Source of the DNA: Betaproteobacteria bacterium
GTDB taxonomy: Bacteria; Pseudomonadota; Gammaproteobacteria; Burkholderiales; SG8-39
Assembly: GCA_029858545.1 (NCBI GenBank)
Contig: JAOUFA010000142.1
Coordinates: 1-8,838, forward strand
Direction of reading: 5' to 3'
Length of the DNA: 8,838 nucleotides
A program made the position numbers and the translations under genes. Position 1 is the stretch's first letter, and each line of letters starts with the position of its first letter. A model generated the notes under the pieces. The model searched no databases. It saw nothing but the letters and a program-made list of their open reading frames with translations, and was not told the origin of the DNA. This document shows, piece by piece, positions 6,222 to 8,838 of this stretch.

Positions 6222-8206
6222 TTCCTGAACTGGGCCACTTCGCATTGATCGTCGCGCTGATGCTGGCGCTGGTGCAGGGCACGCTGCCGCTTATCGGCGC
6301 GGCGCGCGGTAATCCGGGCTTCATCGCCGTCGCGCGCCCCGCCGCGCAGGGGCAGTTCGTATTCGTCGCGATTGCCTTCGTCGCGCTCGGCTATTCTTTC
6401 TATGCGAACGATTTTTCGGTCACCTACGTGGCCAACCATTCCAATACCGCGCTGCCGCTCTTTTACCGCCTGAGCGCGGTGTGGGGCGGTCACGAGGGTT
6501 CGCTGCTGCTATGGGTGCAGATGCTCGCCCTGTGGATGCTCGCGGTGACGGTATTCAGCCGCAGCCTCCCCGACGAGATGGTGGCGCGCATCCTCGGCGT
6601 GATGGGGCTGGTGAGCGTGGGTTTTCTGTGCTTCATGCTGTTCACCTCGAATCCGTTCGAGCGGCTGTTGCCCGGCGCCGAAGACGGGCGCGATCTCAAC
6701 CCGCTGCTGCAGGACCCCGGCATGGTGTTCCACCCGCCGATGCTCTACATGGGCTATGTCGGCTTCTCGGTGGCCTTTGCCTTCGCCATCGCGGCGCTGC
6801 TGGACGGCAAGCTCGACGCGAGCTGGGCGCGCTGGTCGCGCCCGTGGACCACCGCGGCGTGGATTTCCCTCACGCTGGGCATTGCGCTCGGCAGCTTCTG
6901 GGCCTACTACGAACTCGGCTGGGGCGGCTGGTGGTTCTGGGATCCGGTCGAGAACGCCTCGTTCATGCCCTGGCTGGTCGGTACTGCGCTGATGCATTCG
7001 CTCGCGGTGACCGAGAAGCGCGGGGTGTTCAAGACCTGGACGGTATTGCTCGCGATCATCGCCTTTTCGCTGAGTCTGCTGGGTACCTTCCTCGTGCGCT
7101 CCGGGGTGCTCACCTCGGTGCACGCGTTCGCCACCGATCCGCGGCGCGGCGTGTTCGTGCTCGCCTTTCTCGCGGTGGTGGTGGGCGGCTCGCTCGCGCT
7201 GTTTGCCTGGCGCGCGGCGCGCGTCACGCCGGGCGGCAAATTCGAACTGTTCTCGCGCGAAACGATGCTCCTGGTGAACAACGTGCTGCTGCTCGTCGCC
7301 ACCGCGGCGGTGATGCTCGGCACCCTGTACCCGCTGTTTCTCGACGCGCTCGGGCTCGGCAAGATTTCGGTCGGTCCGCCGTACTTCGAGGCGGTGTTCG
7401 CGCCGCTCATGGCGCCGGCTTTGCTGCTGATCGGAATCGGGCCCTTTGTCGCCTGGCGCAAGGGCGACATGGCGGCGCTTGCCAGGCGCCTGCGCTGGGC
7501 GTTCGCCGCGGTGCTCGTGATCGCGCTGCTGCTGCCGCTCGCATTCGGACGCTGGAGCGCGATGCTTGCTCTCGGCATGCTGCTCGCGCTATGGATTCTC
7601 GCCACCACCGTGATCAGCTTCGTCGTGCGCTATCGCGCGCAGCCGGCGGCGCTCGGCGCGTTCGGGCGACTGCGCGCGCTGCCCGCGGCGTTCATCGGCA
7701 TGCTGATCGCGCACGCCGGGGTCGGCGTGTTCGTGGTCGGCGTCGCGATGGTGAAAGGCTATGAAGCCGAGCGCGATCTGCGCATGGAACCGGGCGACAC
7801 GGCGACCCTGGGCGGCTACACCTTCCGGCTCGACCGCGTCGAGTCGGTGCAGGGGCCGAACTACGTCGCCGCGCGCGGGCACATCGCGGTGCTCAAGGGA
7901 GATCGCGTGGTCGGCGAACTCACTCCCGAGAAGCGCGTCTACCGCGTGCAGCAGACGCCGATGACCGAGGCGGCGATCGACACCGGATTCACGCGTGACC
8001 TGTATGTCGCGCTGGGCGAAAAGGTGGGCGAGCAGGCCTGGACGGTGCGTATCCACGTCAAACCCTTTGTCGACTGGATCTGGGGCGGTTGCCTGATCAT
8101 GGCCCTGGGCGGACTGTTCGCGCTCTCCGATCGGCGCTACCGGGTCGCGCAGCGCCGGGGCGAGGAACGCGTCGCGGTCTCCCGCGGCGGGGAGGCGCGC
8201 GCGTGA
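6218..8206 (+). CDS. ccmF: Cytochrome c heme lyase subunit CcmF
   Basis: CcmF is the large integral membrane subunit of the heme ligation complex that takes heme from CcmE and joins it to the CxxCH motif of apocytochromes. The 662-residue protein is polytopic and close to the usual length of about 650. It has the WWD motif WGGWWFWDPVEN (235-246) and the four histidines expected for heme binding: H172 (HPPMLYMGY), H260 (MHSLAVTEKRG), H302 (SVHAFATDP) and H499 (AHAGVGVF). A periplasmic domain near the C-terminus (about 520-610) contains the TPEKRVY segment. The ATG at 6218 overlaps the ccmE stop and has GGAG seven bases upstream. The stop overlaps the GTG start of ccmG. Confidence 0.97.
   Translation: MIPELGHFALIVALMLALVQGTLPLIGAARGNPGFIAVARPAAQGQFVFVAIAFVALGYSFYANDFSVTYVANHSNTALPLFYRLSAVWGGHEGSLLLWVQMLALWMLAVTVFSRSLPDEMVARILGVMGLVSVGFLCFMLFTSNPFERLLPGAEDGRDLNPLLQDPGMVFHPPMLYMGYVGFSVAFAFAIAALLDGKLDASWARWSRPWTTAAWISLTLGIALGSFWAYYELGWGGWWFWDPVENASFMPWLVGTALMHSLAVTEKRGVFKTWTVLLAIIAFSLSLLGTFLVRSGVLTSVHAFATDPRRGVFVLAFLAVVVGGSLALFAWRAARVTPGGKFELFSRETMLLVNNVLLLVATAAVMLGTLYPLFLDALGLGKISVGPPYFEAVFAPLMAPALLLIGIGPFVAWRKGDMAALARRLRWAFAAVLVIALLLPLAFGRWSAMLALGMLLALWILATTVISFVVRYRAQPAALGAFGRLRALPAAFIGMLIAHAGVGVFVVGVAMVKGYEAERDLRMEPGDTATLGGYTFRLDRVESVQGPNYVAARGHIAVLKGDRVVGELTPEKRVYRVQQTPMTEAAIDTGFTRDLYVALGEKVGEQAWTVRIHVKPFVDWIWGGCLIMALGGLFALSDRRYRVAQRRGEERVAVSRGGEARA
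8189..8195 (+). promoter_or_regulatory. Ribosome binding site fixing the GTG start of ccmG
   Basis: GGGGAGG is followed by a seven-base spacer and GTG at 8203. This strong site, inside the end of ccmF, supports GTG over the ATG at 8089 in the same frame, which would add 38 residues read from inside ccmF. Confidence 0.75.
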
Positions 8207-8727
8207 AGAAATATCTCTGGCCGCTCGGCATCTTTCTGGTGATGGTGGTATTTCTCGCCGTCGGACTTGGGCTCGATCCGCGCGAAGTACCTTCGCCGCT
8301 CATCGACAAGCCGGCGCCGGCCTTCAGTTTGCCGGTGCTGCAGGATCCCGAGCGGCGCTTCTCGCCGGCCGATATGCGCGGCAAGGTATGGATATTGAAC
8401 GTCTGGGCGTCCTGGTGCGTGACCTGCCGCGAGGAGCATCCGCATCTTGTCGCGCTGGCGCGCCAGAAGCTGATCCCGCTGCTCGGACTGAACTACAAGG
8501 ACCAGCATGGGGCGGCGCTCGCCTGGCTGAAGCAGTATGGCGATCCCTACGATCTGTCGGTCGAGGATCGCGACGGACGGATCGGCATCGATTACGGCGT
8601 GTACGGGGTGCCCGAGACCTACCTGATCGATCGCGAAGGCGTGATCCGCTACAAGCGCATCGGGGTCCTGACCTCCGAGATCCTGCAACAGAAGGTCTTG
8701 CCGCTGGCGAGGAGCCTGCAGAAATGA
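8203..8727 (+). CDS. ccmG: Thiol:disulfide interchange protein CcmG/DsbE
   Basis: CcmG is a membrane-anchored periplasmic thioredoxin-like protein that reduces the cysteines of apocytochrome CxxCH sites, or of CcmH, before heme attachment. The 174-residue product begins MKKYLWPLGIFLVMVVFLAV, an uncleaved signal anchor (about 5-22). The thioredoxin domain has the PAFSLPVL strand (39-46), the active site WCVTC with C72 and C75, and the cis-proline loop GVYGVPE (132-138, P137). These match CcmG/DsbE rather than general thioredoxin (WCGPC). The GTG start at 8203 overlaps the ccmF stop (GTGA). The stop at 8725-8727 lies inside an ATGA that is also the first four bases of a 39-bp tandem repeat. Confidence 0.95.
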   Translation: MKKYLWPLGIFLVMVVFLAVGLGLDPREVPSPLIDKPAPAFSLPVLQDPERRFSPADMRGKVWILNVWASWCVTCREEHPHLVALARQKLIPLLGLNYKDQHGAALAWLKQYGDPYDLSVEDRDGRIGIDYGVYGVPETYLIDREGVIRYKRIGVLTSEILQQKVLPLARSLQK

Positions 8728-8838
8728 AAGGGGAGCGGCACGCCCCCCTTCAAATCCCCCCGATGAAAGGGGAGCGGCACGTCCCCCTTCAAATCCCCCC
8801 GATGAAAGGGGAGCGGCACGTCCCCCTTCAAATCCCCC
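8724..8838. repeat. 39-bp tandem repeat, three units, continuing to the window edge
   Basis: Three units begin at 8724, 8763 and 8802; the last lacks two bases because the window ends. Units 2 and 3 are identical as far as seen, and unit 1 differs from them at one base (C at 8743, T in the others). Each unit holds an imperfect inverted repeat, TGAAAGGGG and CCCCCTTCA (8725-8733 and 8744-8752 in unit 1), with one mismatch and a 10-base loop. The period is 13 codons, so frames stay open across it: forward it reads MKGERHVPLQIPP per unit, and the reverse strand gives a unit containing GDLKGDVPLPFH. GAGGAG lies nine bases before the first ATG. It may be an intergenic hairpin repeat or may extend the 5' end of the next gene; I do not regard the peptides as proven proteins. 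Confidence 0.9.

Noticed and set aside
8649..8831. Minus-strand 60-codon frame encoding a 13-residue repeat
   Set aside because: It is a by-product of a 39-bp repeat being divisible by three and overlaps the end of ccmG. The same repeat is also open on the plus strand, so openness is not evidence of coding.
8724..8838. CRISPR array
   Set aside because: The units are directly adjacent with no unique spacers, so this is a simple tandem repeat.

Overview
The window is a high-GC bacterial chromosomal segment. Codon use and gene types suggest a proteobacterium, most likely a betaproteobacterium; this is an impression from protein similarity and base composition, not a phylogeny. Nearly all of it is coding, and I see no rRNA, tRNA, CRISPR array, insertion sequence or phage gene.

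Layout. Bases 1-1425 hold the 3' part of a large molybdenum-hydroxylase subunit (xanthine dehydrogenase / form II CoxL-like), truncated by the window edge. It converges on a Crp/Fnr-family regulator gene (2283-1489, minus strand), with a GC-rich inverted repeat between the two stops. The regulator has an FNR-type DNA-recognition helix and an unusual cluster of four cysteines at its extreme C-terminus. Its 187-bp divergent promoter region carries a near-consensus FNR box (2341-2354). The box sits about 41.5 bp from plausible transcription starts in both directions.

On the other side of this box runs a plus-strand series: a glutathionyl-hydroquinone reductase (Xi-class glutathione transferase), then the System I cytochrome c maturation genes ccmA, ccmB, ccmC, ccmD, ccmE, ccmF and ccmG. 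Most ccm junctions overlap by ATGA or GTGA or directly abut, as expected for a translationally coupled operon. Together the genes export and handle heme (CcmABC), carry it covalently on CcmE, ligate it to apocytochromes (CcmF) and reduce apocytochrome thiols (CcmG). ccmH and any ccmI would lie beyond the right edge.

The window ends inside a 39-bp (13-codon) tandem repeat. It begins exactly at the ATGA of the ccmG stop, where ccmH would be expected to start.

The genes are mostly ordinary. The points worth following are the regulator with C-terminal cysteines and its symmetric FNR box, the hydroquinone reductase heading the ccm cluster, and the in-frame repeat array at the end of ccmG.
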